In this document: in pieces, positions 15,141-23,969 of the stretch
How positions within the stretch are numbered: the first letter of the stretch is position 1
Layout: every line of letters begins with the position of its first letter
NCBI GenBank assembly: GCA_016195385.1
Contig: JACPZS010000218.1
Span: 1-32,585, forward strand
DNA from: Verrucomicrobiota bacterium
Lineage (GTDB): Bacteria > Verrucomicrobiota > Verrucomicrobiia > Limisphaerales > JACPZS01
DNA: 32,585 nt
Direction of reading: 5' to 3'
Notes under the pieces: generated by a model
Told to the model about the DNA's origin: nothing
Seen by the model: the letters and a program-made list of their open reading frames with translations, nothing else
Database searches by the model: none
Translations under genes and position numbers: made by a program

Positions 15141-15280
15141 TGCCCGCCCGCGTCTGGGTGACATCCGAGCGTGAATGCCGCGCTCCGTTCGCCAAAGATT
15201 CCGGCATGGGGGGTGATTTGTTTCATGGCTGCCTCACTACGCCAGCCTATTTCCATCCTCAATCTTCCACTCTCGGTTTT

Positions 15281-16804
15281 TCATTCCGCCCTTTCGAGCT
15301 TCTGGTTCATCCGTTGTTCAAGCTTTTCCAACCGTCGCTTCAACTCCGCGTTCTCGGCGCGTTGTTCCGCCAGCTTCACGTTCAACTCCTGAATGGCGTT
15401 GATGGCCGCCCAATGAATCGGGTCCGCCTTGAGCGACAAATACTCGTCCTTGTCCTCGGTGACGGCGTCGGGAATGACTTCGCGCACATCCTGAGCGATG
15501 AAGCCCACTTCCTCGTGGTTCGAGGTCAGACTGCGCTTGGGATCGTCGCGGTAGCGAAAGCGCACGGGGCGCAGTTGCAGGACTTCTTTCAAACCGGGCT
15601 CATACGCCCGCACGTCCTGCTTGAGACGCCGGTCGGAAAATGTCCCCCAGGAAGTGCCGCCTGAACTCTTGTAGGCGTCGCCATTCATGTGGAGTGAATT
15701 GTAGGCGAATGGGGGGGTTGGGTTGTTAAGGCGGATGGTGTCTAAATAAAACATACTTACTCCATCGCTGTCATACACGAGAAACGGCTGAGGGGCACCT
15801 CCGGGATCGATGGCCAGTGTGACGCCGGAAAGAGCTTGGATGTTCATGCCGATGTGCCCGGCGAATACTGTGTCTCCATTTACTTCGAGTTTTGGGAAAG
15901 GATATACGTAGGATTTTGGCCCGATGACGACGTCGCCGTTGGTGGTGATGGCAATTCCATTTCCAGAAGGCATGGCTCCGAGGCCGACCCCAGCAAGCAA
16001 CTTGAGTGTCGAGCCATCAAATCGGATATCGGCCCGGTTAGTGCCGGAGATACTCATGCCGGTTTCCCCATTGGGCGTGCCGAATTGAATGAACCCGCCG
16101 GGGATGCCGCCGTTGGGATGCAGGCGAACGTTCCCATCGACCTCCAGCCGCAGTCCCGGCGTCGGATTGTTGGTGCCGATGCCCACGTTACCCGCAGTGT
16201 AGAAAAGATCCGCGCCGTTCAGGTTCCAAAGGCTGCTGCCACCCACTCCACTCGTTCCAGTGGAAGCGATAGTCAGCGTATTGCCGCTGGGGGTAATCGT
16301 GACGTTCGGGCCTTCCGCCAGGATGACGTCGTCTTTCAGCGTGTTCAGACTCTTGACGACGGAGCCACTGGCCACGTTGAGCGCGGTCGCCGCCGTCGCC
16401 GCGTTGAGGCTTTGAATGGCGTACGGAATCGAAGTCACCTGCTGGCGCGGCGCGAGCAAGTTGTACGGGTTGGACACGCCCCCCGGTCGCACGCCGATTT
16501 CGAGGAAACGCGGCGAGCCATCAAAAACGGCGGCGCCGAAATCGAGCGTGACGGTGAAGACTCCGTTCGTCACCGGCACGGCGGAGTTGTTGATCGCGGC
16601 ACCCTGTTGCGCGCCGGTGCCGACAGCCGCCGTGTCGAACAGCTTGAACTGCATGTCGTAGATGCCGGTCACGGGGTTGCCTGCCTGCGTCAGTCGGCCC
16701 TGGTAACTGATGGCGGCGCTCTGCGCGAAGGCCGGACTGGCGGTCATCGACCACAGCACCGATGAAAAAAGGTAAACAAGATAGGGAGCAATTTGCTTTT
16801 TCAT
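15281..16804 (-). CDS. exported protein with peptidase S74 intramolecular chaperone domain
   Basis: A 507-residue protein with a signal peptide (MKKQIAPYLVYLFSSVLWSM, cleavage near SPAFAQ, about residue 26). Residues about 28-140 are a beta-rich region starting AISYQGRLTQAGNPVTG, common in bacterial surface proteins. The middle has short repeats of trimeric-fibre character (GNVGIGTNNPTPGLRLEVDG, GNTLTIAS, TNGDVVIGPK). Residues about 385-465 are the S74 domain (FSDRRLKQDVRAYEPG, LRPVRFRYRD, EEVGFIAQDV, WAAINAIQEL), with S390 and K395 at the spacing of the known autocleavage dyad. A coiled coil (ELNVKLAEQRAENAELKRRL) ends it. The domain assembles phage tail-spike trimers and then releases itself; the signal peptide argues for a cell-surface trimer rather than a prophage gene. 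No phage genes are near. Confidence 0.83.
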   Translation of the reverse strand: MKKQIAPYLVYLFSSVLWSMTASPAFAQSAAISYQGRLTQAGNPVTGIYDMQFKLFDTAAVGTGAQQGAAINNSAVPVTNGVFTVTLDFGAAVFDGSPRFLEIGVRPGGVSNPYNLLAPRQQVTSIPYAIQSLNAATAATALNVASGSVVKSLNTLKDDVILAEGPNVTITPSGNTLTIASTGTSGVGGSSLWNLNGADLFYTAGNVGIGTNNPTPGLRLEVDGNVRLHPNGGIPGGFIQFGTPNGETGMSISGTNRADIRFDGSTLKLLAGVGLGAMPSGNGIAITTNGDVVIGPKSYVYPFPKLEVNGDTVFAGHIGMNIQALSGVTLAIDPGGAPQPFLVYDSDGVSMFYLDTIRLNNPTPPFAYNSLHMNGDAYKSSGGTSWGTFSDRRLKQDVRAYEPGLKEVLQLRPVRFRYRDDPKRSLTSNHEEVGFIAQDVREVIPDAVTEDKDEYLSLKADPIHWAAINAIQELNVKLAEQRAENAELKRRLEKLEQRMNQKLERAE

Positions 16805-17140
16805 ATTGATTGGGTGAACTGCCGAGGCTGCGGCGAAGGAAACAGAAACGTTGGCGATCTTATCATCATGCTGTTCCTGGTGGCGTGCCGGACGCAACGG
16901 CAAGGGTCGAGTAAAAATTCCTTCGCGACGGGGAACCACGTTGAAGCTTGCGCGGGCTTTCAAGGAGTCAGAGTGATTTCGCCAGAAGAGACAGTCAACG
17001 ACTTTCAAATCCAATTCACCGTTGCGGACGCCCGTCCATCTCCCCGCTCCGGTAACATTTACCCCGAGTCAATTCGTCCTCGCGCTGTTTCAAAAATTGG
17101 CGTGGCGTCGTGCGGCGAACCTTGCTAGGCTCCCGCCATT
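16805..17140. other. 336-bp divergent intergenic region
   Basis: Lies between the S74 gene (minus) and the aldehyde dehydrogenase gene (plus), so promoters for both must be here or within the flanks. I see no gene, no clear sigma70 promoter and no strong hairpin. A TTGCTAGGCT element ends 10 bases before the aldehyde dehydrogenase ATG and may be part of its promoter. Confidence 0.4.
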
Positions 17141-18631
17141 ATGAAATCCGCAACATTATCTCCTCCCAGAAAAAACCACCAACCCAAGGTCAAGATCCGT
17201 CAGACGCAAATGCTCATCGACGGCAAATGGGTTGGTTCGACCAGCGGCCGCACTTTTGAAACGCTCAACCCGGCCACGGGTGAAGTCATCGCCCACGTTG
17301 CCGAAGGCGAAAAGGCGGACGTGGACAAAGCCGTGAAAGCGGCGCGCAAAGCCTTTGAAAAAGGCCCGTGGAAAAAGATGAACGCCCGCGAGCGCGGCAA
17401 ACTGATTTATCGCCTGGCAGATTTGATTGAGAAGAACTTGCCTGAATTGGCGGCGCTCGAAACGCTCGACAACGGCAAGCCGATCAATGACAGCACGCAC
17501 GGCGACCTGCCTTTGGCGCTGGATTGCTACCGTTACTACGCGGGCTGGGCGGACAAAATCGAAGGCAAAACTATTCCGGTCAACGGTCCCTATTTCACTT
17601 ACACGCGCCACGAACCCGTCGGTGTGGTGGGGCAGATCATTCCATGGAATTTTCCGCTGCTCATGCAGGCTTGGAAATGGGCACCCGCGCTTGCCGCCGG
17701 TTGCACGCTGGTGCTCAAGCCCGCCGAACAAACACCCCTGACTGCCTTGCGCGTCGGCGAACTGGCCCTGGAAGCCGGCATCCCCGAAGGGGTGGTGAAC
17801 ATCGTGCCGGGATTCGGCGAGACCGCCGGCGCCGCGCTGGCCGAACACATGGACGTGGACAAGGTCGCCTTCACCGGCTCGACCGAGGTCGGCAAGTTGA
17901 TCTTGCAGGCGGCGGGACGCTCCAATCTGAAGCGCGTCACGCTGGAACTGGGCGGCAAAAGTCCGAACATCGTTTTTGCCGATTGCGACCTGGACGCGGC
18001 GGTCGAGGGTTCTTTCGTCGGCCTGTTTCTCAACCAAGGCCAGTGCTGTTGCGCCGGCTCGCGCTTGTTCGTCGAAAAGAGTGTGCATGACAAGTTCGTG
18101 GAAAAAGTCATGGCTCGCACGCGCAAGCAAAAGGTCGGCGACCCTTTCGATCCGCAGACCACGCAGGGACCGCAAGTCAGCCAGGAACAGTTCGACAAGG
18201 TGATGGGCTACATCCGCTCCGGGAAAGAGGAGGGAGCCAAAATGCTTATGGGCGGACGGCGTCATGGCGACCGGGGTTATTTCATCGAACCCACGATCTT
18301 CCGCGACGTGAGGGATGAAATGAAAATTGCGCAGGAAGAAATCTTCGGCCCGGTCATGTCCATCATTCCGTTCAAGGACGTGGATGAAGTCATCGAGCGC
18401 GGCAATCGCACGATGTATGGCTTGGCCGCAGCGGTCTGGACGCGCGATGTCGGCAAGGCCCATCGACTGGCGGCCGAACTCAAAGCCGGCACGGTCTGGA
18501 TCAACTGCTACGACGTGTTTGATGCAGCCGCGCCGTTTGGCGGATACAAGATGTCCGGCCTCGGCCGCGAACTCGGCGAATACGCGCTACGCAATTACAC
18601 CGAGGTGAAAACGGTGACCGTGGCGCTGTAA
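17141..18631 (+). CDS. NAD(P)-dependent aldehyde dehydrogenase (class 1/2 type)
   Basis: A 496-residue cytoplasmic enzyme oxidising an aldehyde to its acid. Signatures: [20 protein letters not shown] (cofactor and substrate cleft), FTGSTEVGK, the general base E269 in LELGGKSP, and nucleophile C303 in [13 protein letters not shown], followed by EEIFGPV and [20 protein letters not shown] near the C-terminus. The numbering of Glu and Cys is within one residue of mammalian ALDH2, and the triple-cysteine active site is that of the ALDH1/ALDH2 group, so a broad retinal/acetaldehyde/betaine-type enzyme is likely; the real substrate is unknown. The first 20 residues are a basic, variable leader; a start further in is possible. 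It is monocistronic and convergent with lnt, 29 bases between stops. Confidence 0.92.
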   Translation: MKSATLSPPRKNHQPKVKIRQTQMLIDGKWVGSTSGRTFETLNPATGEVIAHVAEGEKADVDKAVKAARKAFEKGPWKKMNARERGKLIYRLADLIEKNLPELAALETLDNGKPINDSTHGDLPLALDCYRYYAGWADKIEGKTIPVNGPYFTYTRHEPVGVVGQIIPWNFPLLMQAWKWAPALAAGCTLVLKPAEQTPLTALRVGELALEAGIPEGVVNIVPGFGETAGAALAEHMDVDKVAFTGSTEVGKLILQAAGRSNLKRVTLELGGKSPNIVFADCDLDAAVEGSFVGLFLNQGQCCCAGSRLFVEKSVHDKFVEKVMARTRKQKVGDPFDPQTTQGPQVSQEQFDKVMGYIRSGKEEGAKMLMGGRRHGDRGYFIEPTIFRDVRDEMKIAQEEIFGPVMSIIPFKDVDEVIERGNRTMYGLAAAVWTRDVGKAHRLAAELKAGTVWINCYDVFDAAAPFGGYKMSGLGRELGEYALRNYTEVKTVTVAL

Positions 18632-18660
18632 AACTGCGCGCGGTTTACCGGGCAAGACGA

Positions 18661-20379
18661 TCAACCGACGGGTGGTTGTGGGCTGCGGCCAGAGTTTCTC
18701 CAATTCACTAAACCGCGGCTGACGCAAATGCTCAACCACGCGACGCAACTCCACGCGAACCAATCACCGTGCTGATGATAGAACGTTGGCGCGCGCTTCT
18801 CGCCATTTGCCAGTAACGGAATGCGCGCTGCCTTGAACCCCGCCTGATAAACGTCCGAGGAGTTGCCGAAATAAACTTCGTGCATCCGGCCGATCGAATC
18901 GATCCAGCACGTCAACCCGTTGTTCGTGCAGCGCACGAGTGGGATGCCATTTTCGACCGCGCGGAAAACCGCCATCGCCGCTTGCTGCCACTGCGCGGCG
19001 GATTCGCCAAACCAGCCGTCGTTGGTGAGGTTCAGCAAAAAATCCGTGCCGTCGTTCACGTATTCGCGTGCGAGATGCGGAAAGGCGTCTTCAAAGCAGA
19101 TGAACACGGACGCATTCGCGCGCGGGCTGGGGATTTGAAAAGTCACCGGCTCGCGGCCCGGCGTGAAACCGCCACTGATCGGTGTGAGGTATTTCAAAAA
19201 TGGCAGCCAACGCGCGAGCGGCACGTACTCGCCAAAGATGACCAACCGGCGTTTGCGATACGTGGCCGCGATTTCACCGGCCGGGCTGAGCAAGAAACTG
19301 CTGTTGAAATAATCCACGTCGGCGTCCGTCTTCGCGTCTTCGCGCCGCGCCGCGTCATCCGAACCGAGGATCATCCACACTTGATGCGCCTGCACGAGAT
19401 TGGTCACGGCGCGATAAGTCGGGTCGTCGTAGCGCAGCATGTTCGGCACGGCTGCTTCGGGCCAGATCAACAAGTCGGGCTTGCTCGTGAGCGCGAGTTC
19501 GGAAAGTTCGATGAGCTTTTGAAAACGGTTCGTGTTCTCATTCGGGTTCCAGATGAGCGTCTGCGGAATGCTCGGTTGCACCAAGGCAACTTTCAGCTCG
19601 CGCGCCGGCTTGGGAAAATTCAACCACCGCTCAAAGCCGAACACCGTGAGCAGCGCGAGCGCGATCAGCGGCAGCACCAGTTCCGCGCGCCAGGCCCAAC
19701 GATCGCCTGGTCGGCGCACCAAGATCACCACTGTGCTCGCGAGCGAAACCGAAAACCACACGACCAGAAACGAAACGCCATAGACTCCCGCCACCGAGGC
19801 AATTTGGATCAACGGGACGAGTTGGTATTGCGACACGCCGACAAAGTTCCACGGGAACCCGCTCAGAAACCGTCCGCGCACGAACTCGAGCGCGACCCAC
19901 AGCGCCGCGCACGACAACGACCAGATCATTCGTTGTGACCACGCGAGCGTGGCGAATTCATCCCAGGGCTGGACGCAACTCACCGAAGTTGAAGTCGTTG
20001 GATATTCATCAGCACCCGCAATCGATCTAGGAGGGTGAGTCGGCCGAGGAAACATTTTCCACGCCAGCCAGACCCACAGCGCCGGAAAAAGCGCGCAGTA
20101 GCCGCTCAACGACAGCCAGGCCGCGAGCGCGCCGATTGGAAACGGGATGAGACAAAGCCAGTATAGCGAAACGAGAAAATACGCCAGCCCGGCGGCGAAC
20201 CCGAGCCGGAACGCGTCGCGACCGGAACATCCGAGCGCGGTGAAAAGCATCATGCCCGGTGCGATCCAGGCCAGCCCCGCGACGCTCGCCTTGGGGAAGG
20301 CCAGCGCGAGCAGAACGCCCGCAGTCAGCGTCAGGAGCCAGCGGATTCGCGCGGTGTTGGCGAGTAGGAAATTTTTCAA
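18661..20379 (-). CDS. lnt: apolipoprotein N-acyltransferase
   Basis: A 572-residue inner-membrane enzyme that adds the third acyl chain to the N-terminal cysteine of lipoproteins. The N-terminal half has about six membrane segments (LLTLTAGVLLALAFPKAS onward) with the typical WLCLIPFPIG and FPWNFVGVSQYQ elements. The C-terminal nitrilase domain carries E308 (LIWPEAAVP), K376 (YRKRRLVIFGEYVP) and C428 (VFICFEDAFP). The spacings 68 and 52 equal those of the E. coli catalytic triad E267-K335-C387. One more membrane segment ends it (WFAWSCVAWLSICVS). A roughly 40-residue hydrophilic loop (about 110-150) is longer than in E. coli. The start is TTG 20379; no ATG fits. Its presence supports a diderm envelope with triacylated lipoproteins. 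Confidence 0.93.
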   Translation of the reverse strand: MKNFLLANTARIRWLLTLTAGVLLALAFPKASVAGLAWIAPGMMLFTALGCSGRDAFRLGFAAGLAYFLVSLYWLCLIPFPIGALAAWLSLSGYCALFPALWVWLAWKMFPRPTHPPRSIAGADEYPTTSTSVSCVQPWDEFATLAWSQRMIWSLSCAALWVALEFVRGRFLSGFPWNFVGVSQYQLVPLIQIASVAGVYGVSFLVVWFSVSLASTVVILVRRPGDRWAWRAELVLPLIALALLTVFGFERWLNFPKPARELKVALVQPSIPQTLIWNPNENTNRFQKLIELSELALTSKPDLLIWPEAAVPNMLRYDDPTYRAVTNLVQAHQVWMILGSDDAARREDAKTDADVDYFNSSFLLSPAGEIAATYRKRRLVIFGEYVPLARWLPFLKYLTPISGGFTPGREPVTFQIPSPRANASVFICFEDAFPHLAREYVNDGTDFLLNLTNDGWFGESAAQWQQAAMAVFRAVENGIPLVRCTNNGLTCWIDSIGRMHEVYFGNSSDVYQAGFKAARIPLLANGEKRAPTFYHQHGDWFAWSCVAWLSICVSRGLVNWRNSGRSPQPPVG

Positions 20380-20542
20380 CCGGCGCAGATTGCCGCAACG
20401 AGAACGAAACGCAAGCGACGGTTCAGAGGCTTATTCCGCAACTCCAAAATGTCGAGGCGCGCTGGCATGTTTTGAAATCCACCGCCGACGCAGATGCGAC
20501 ACCTGCCGTGATTCCTGTTGTCTCGTTCAGGATCGAACGCGG

Positions 20543-21025
20543 CTATCTTTCGTTTCCCCGCATTTGCAGTTCGTTGAGCTGGCCCGAGATCTGAGTCAGG
20601 CTCACGTTGATTTGATGGAGTGTCGCGCGCCGATTCAGCATCACGACCAGCACCAGGACAAGCGTGCCCAGCGCCAGGATGCCCACGGCGGCGGCAACAA
20701 TCGTGGTTCCCATGCTGATGACATGGGTCATAAAAATTTCCACACCCAAAAATTTGTCCAGACGCTGCACCGTCTCTTCGACGGTTTCGGTTTTTGCCTG
20801 GGTCAAGGCGGCTTCAGCCTGCTTAATTATCTCCTTCTGTTTCGGCAGATACATGATCGGATAGAAAGCTACAATCATCAGGCTCACGGCGACGGCCAGA
20901 AATCCAAACACCAACGCCAGGCTGGTCAGCACACGGACCTTGGTTCGGTGCGCGCTGACGGCGGTGGCGACGCGGGCGTTGATGTCATCGAGATTCGGCA
21001 GGGGATTTTTTGGTTGATCGTTCAT
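20543..21025 (-). CDS. membrane protein coupled to an ECF sigma factor (candidate anti-sigma)
   Basis: A 160-residue protein with a hydrophilic N-terminus (MNDQPKNPLPNLDDINARVA), a membrane helix at about 33-60 (LTSLALVFGFLAVAVSLMIV), a charged, coiled middle (KQKEIIKQAEAALTQAKTE), a second helix at about 105-130 and a short C-terminal tail. Its ATG at 21025 overlaps the sigma stop as ATGA, so the two are translationally coupled. An in-frame ATG at 21043 is possible but the overlap argues for 21025. Genes in this position usually encode anti-sigma factors holding the sigma at the membrane. No zinc-binding anti-sigma motif (HxxxCxxC) is present, so if it has that role it belongs to another class. 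Otherwise unknown. Confidence 0.7.
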   Translation of the reverse strand: MNDQPKNPLPNLDDINARVATAVSAHRTKVRVLTSLALVFGFLAVAVSLMIVAFYPIMYLPKQKEIIKQAEAALTQAKTETVEETVQRLDKFLGVEIFMTHVISMGTTIVAAAVGILALGTLVLVLVVMLNRRATLHQINVSLTQISGQLNELQMRGNER

Positions 21026-21573
21026 ACTGTTTTTTCTTTCCATGTTTTTTTGAGAGCCTGTTTGCCGTAGTGAATCCGGGAGCGCACCGTTCCGACCGTG
21101 GCACCAGTGACGCGGGCAATTTCTTCGTAGCTCAGTTCCTCGAAGAATCGCAGCACCAGGACTTCCCGGTGTTCCAGTGAAATTGAGTTCAGGCAGTCAT
21201 GGAGCTGTTCCCGGTCGGTGGCGGTCGCGCCTTCGTCGGCTGCGGGCAGTTCGTCCAGCATCGCTTCGTCGAGCGACAACACCGGCAGTTTGCGCCGCCG
21301 GTATTCGCGATAAATGCGATCCCTTGCGATGCGGAATGCCCACGGCCGAAACTTGCTGGCGTCTTGCAAACGCGGCAGCGCGCGAAAGATGGCGACCCAG
21401 ATTTCCTGCGTCACATCGGCGACCTGCGCTGGCGAACTTTGCATCATGCGTTGGGTGAAGAGCAGCAGCCGTGGCCCGTGCCGTGTCAGCAACTCGTTAA
21501 ATGCCGCTTCATCGCCAATCTGGCTGCGGATAACGAGGGTCTGCTCGTAGAGTTGCTCTGGAGTGACGGCCAT
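21022..21573 (-). CDS. ECF-type RNA polymerase sigma factor
   Basis: A 183-residue sigma70-family factor with region 2 at about residues 20-90 (FNELLTRHGPRLLLFTQRMM, DVTQEIWVAIFRALPRL, RPWAFRIARDRIYREYRRR) and region 4 at about 122-175 (ISLEHREVLVLRFFEELSYE, EIARVTGATVGTVRSRIHYG). Regions 1 and 3 are absent, as in ECF factors, which redirect RNA polymerase to a specific regulon. ATG 21573 is chosen; GTG 21582 would add three residues. The next gene overlaps its stop. The group resembles ECF factors abundant in Verrucomicrobia and Planctomycetes, but the regulon cannot be read from the sequence. Confidence 0.9.
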   Translation of the reverse strand: MAVTPEQLYEQTLVIRSQIGDEAAFNELLTRHGPRLLLFTQRMMQSSPAQVADVTQEIWVAIFRALPRLQDASKFRPWAFRIARDRIYREYRRRKLPVLSLDEAMLDELPAADEGATATDREQLHDCLNSISLEHREVLVLRFFEELSYEEIARVTGATVGTVRSRIHYGKQALKKTWKEKTV

Positions 21574-21738
21574 GCGCTTCACAGAGTAAGTTGCTGGTGG
21601 CTGGCGGAAAGTTCATTTGGCCGATCGGAATCATTTCCCAAAGCGCGCCATCCTACTGGCGGCGTGAACAGGAACATTGCTGTAATCTGCCAGATGTGGT
21701 TGGCGTCTCATGCGTCAGATCGCTTCCATCTGAGAAAC

Positions 21739-22950
21739 ATGAATATGAAATTGAAAACAATGGCGAGTCTGCTGACCGCGTCTGCCTTCATCAGCATCAC
21801 CCACGCCGCCGACCTTACTGGTGATTGGAAAGCCGAGTTTGACACTCAGATCGGCCTCCAAAAATACACCTACACGCTCAAGCAAAATGGCACCAATGTG
21901 ACCGGCAAAGCCGCGGCTGATGTCGCGGGGCAGAAGCAGGAACTTACCCTCAAAGAGGTCAAGCTGAATGGAGACACGCTCACGTTCTTCGAGACATTCA
22001 AGTTTCAAGACAACGAAATCCGCATCGACTACAAGGGAAAGATCGCCGGCGACGAAATCAAGTTCACCCGCAAGGTCGGCGACTTTGCCATCGAGGAGTT
22101 GATCGCAAAGCGGGTGTCGATGACAAACGTGGTGGCCGGAGGCAGACGCTTTGGAGGACCGATCGTGCTCGGACCTGACGACAAGCCAGCCTTTGCCGAT
22201 CCGCCCGCTGGGTTTGACGTGAAGCGCGAGAGCATCGCCCACGGCAAATCGGAGATGGTCGAATACGACTCGAAGAGCGTGGGCACCAAGCGCAAGATGT
22301 TCGTCTATACCCCGCCCGGTTATTCCAAGGAGCGCAAATATCCCGTGCTTTACCTGCTTCACGGAATCGGCGGCGACGAGACGGAATGGCAGCGCTTCGC
22401 CCCGCCCGAGGTGATTTTGGACAACCTGCTGGCAGAGCAGAAACTTACGCCCATGATCGTGGTGATGCCGAACGGCCGCGCGCAGCTCAACGACCGCGCC
22501 GAGGGCGACGTCTTCAAGTCCGCGCCAGCCTTTGCGAATTTCGAGCGTGACCTGCTCGACGATGTTATTCCCGCGATCGAGTCCCGCTTTTCTGTGCAAG
22601 CCGACCGCGAGCATCGCGCTCTGGCCGGCCTTTCGATGGGCGGCGGTCAGTCGCTGAACTTCGGGCTGAGCCACCTCGACATCTTTGCCTGGGTTGGCGC
22701 CTTTTCACCCGCGCCTAACACCAGGCCGCCCGCTCAACTTGTGCCCGACCCAGCGGCGGCGACACAAAAGCTGAAACTCCTTTGGCTCTCCTGTGGCAAC
22801 AAGGATGGGTTGATTAACATCAGCCAGGGTGTCCACGCTTATCTGAAGGAAAAGAACCTTCCTCACATCTGGCACGTGGACGGCAACGCCCATGACACGC
22901 CGGAGTGGCGGAACAATTTGTATCTTTTCTCGCAGAGAATCTTCCGCTGA
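21739..22950 (+). CDS. exported esterase (CE1/esterase D-like) with N-terminal beta domain
   Basis: A 403-residue secreted hydrolase. Signal peptide: [20 protein letters not shown], cleavage after THA, before ADLTGDWK. Residues about 27-130 are an all-beta domain ([29 protein letters not shown]). The esterase domain follows from about 175: [35 protein letters not shown], nucleophile S299 in [10 protein letters not shown], acid D356 (GNKDG) and H385 (GNAHDTPEW). This triad and order fit feruloyl/acetyl-xylan esterases and enterochelin esterase-like proteins, which cleave ester links on plant polysaccharides or siderophores. The N-terminal domain plus CE1 arrangement is frequent in polysaccharide degraders. 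ATG 21745 is an alternative start. Substrate is inferred only. Confidence 0.88.
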   Translation: MNMKLKTMASLLTASAFISITHAADLTGDWKAEFDTQIGLQKYTYTLKQNGTNVTGKAAADVAGQKQELTLKEVKLNGDTLTFFETFKFQDNEIRIDYKGKIAGDEIKFTRKVGDFAIEELIAKRVSMTNVVAGGRRFGGPIVLGPDDKPAFADPPAGFDVKRESIAHGKSEMVEYDSKSVGTKRKMFVYTPPGYSKERKYPVLYLLHGIGGDETEWQRFAPPEVILDNLLAEQKLTPMIVVMPNGRAQLNDRAEGDVFKSAPAFANFERDLLDDVIPAIESRFSVQADREHRALAGLSMGGGQSLNFGLSHLDIFAWVGAFSPAPNTRPPAQLVPDPAAATQKLKLLWLSCGNKDGLINISQGVHAYLKEKNLPHIWHVDGNAHDTPEWRNNLYLFSQRIFR

Positions 22951-23097
22951 GAACGGGAGGCTTTGCGCGAGATCGACCTCGCCATCAAAAATCACGTCAA
23001 CCCGCGCGAGCTGGTGGCAAAGCTGGTCTCGGCTGCAACCATGCCGTCGGAGCGCGCGGCCACGTTGGCATTCGGGATTCGTCGCCGAATGTCTTGA
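22951..23097 (+). pseudogene. unassigned coding-like relic after the esterase
   Basis: Directly after the esterase TGA, in the same frame, 48 codons are open to TGA at 23095-23097: [20 protein letters not shown], then [20 protein letters not shown] and FGIRRRMS. Third positions are mostly G or C, as in real genes here, and the peptide looks helical and soluble. There is no start codon of its own with a binding site. It may be the C-terminal remnant of a lost gene. I do not recognise the family. Confidence 0.4.
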
Positions 23098-23177
23098 GTC
23101 GGAAGCACGGCACAATGGCGCACGTCCAAGGTTGTCTAATTGCCGCAGGCGACCGTGTGCGGCGAAACGCCCATTCC

Positions 23178-23966
23178 ATGATGTCCATTTTAACGGCAAT
23201 GTCGCTGGCCATGACCACTACCGCGAGCAAGCAAAGCGGTTTCGCATTCACCCTCATCGAACTGCTGGTGGTCATCGCCATCATCGCGATCCTGGCCGCC
23301 ATGCTCCTCCCGGCCTTGGCGCGCGCCAAGGCGGCCGGTCAATCCGCCGTTTGCAAAAGCAATCTCCGCCAAATCGGCATCACGCTGCACCTCTACGTGG
23401 GCGAGTTCCAAAAATATCCGTTGTGGGGCACGACGGGCGGCCCCAGCCCCGGTGGCGGCACGGCCACGCTGTGGGACACCAAATTGCTCCCTTTCGCCGC
23501 CAATGCCCGTGATCTATTTTTTTGTCCCGCCAACAAACTGGCTCCCAAATGGACGAACACGACCCGCCTGCCACAGCCCAACTATAGTTACGGTTACAAT
23601 GAAGCGGGGAGCGGCCGCTATCGGGTTACGTCTCCGAGCTTGGGGCTGGACGGCGGCTCCAATAATCGCGACGGCACTTCCATCTATCTTTCCGAAAATC
23701 AAGTGAAAGTGCCGAGCGACATGATCGCTTCAGCAGATGCCGGAGTGCGACGACCCGGCGGGGACATGGATTTGGATGACATTTATCCGACCAACCTGTT
23801 GGCGGATTTGGCTCCGCGTCACAATCTCGGAGCGAATGTGGTTTTTTGCGATGGGCACGTCGAGTATGCCAAGCGGGTTGTCTGGGAGCGCAAAAGTGAC
23901 CGAGACCGCCAACGCTGGAACAACGACCACGAACCGCATCCAGAAACCTGGCATTTCAATAATTGA
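23178..23966 (+). CDS. prepilin-like secreted protein with H-x9-DG motif (pseudopilin 1)
   Basis: A 262-residue type IV pilin-like protein. A short leader ends with the prepilin peptidase site ([20 protein letters not shown]), so the mature protein begins with a methylated Phe and a single N-terminal helix, followed by a soluble beta domain with FFCPANK and the C-terminal motif [12 protein letters not shown] (H-x9-DG). This family is hugely expanded in Verrucomicrobia, Planctomycetes and Lentisphaerae, mostly as orphans; they may be exported through a type II/IV pilus-like machine. ATG at 23178, 23181, 23199 or 23211 could each be the start; the last gives the usual short leader. No secretion genes are adjacent. 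It is convergent with the next gene, with 3 bases between stops. Confidence 0.85.
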   Translation: MMSILTAMSLAMTTTASKQSGFAFTLIELLVVIAIIAILAAMLLPALARAKAAGQSAVCKSNLRQIGITLHLYVGEFQKYPLWGTTGGPSPGGGTATLWDTKLLPFAANARDLFFCPANKLAPKWTNTTRLPQPNYSYGYNEAGSGRYRVTSPSLGLDGGSNNRDGTSIYLSENQVKVPSDMIASADAGVRRPGGDMDLDDIYPTNLLADLAPRHNLGANVVFCDGHVEYAKRVVWERKSDRDRQRWNNDHEPHPETWHFNN

Positions 23967-23969
23967 CGA

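Noticed and set aside
15281-16804. Prophage remnant suggested by the S74 tail-spike domain
   Set aside because: No other phage genes, integrase or att-like repeats near. The protein has a Sec signal peptide and sits among exported host proteins.
17156-18463. A 435-codon minus-strand frame opposite the aldehyde dehydrogenase
   Set aside because: Same shadow effect; the plus strand holds the complete catalytic motifs.
18662-18678. CAACC-N7-GGTTG inverted repeat at the end of lnt as a terminator
   Set aside because: Lies within the coding sequence, has a short stem and no T tract.
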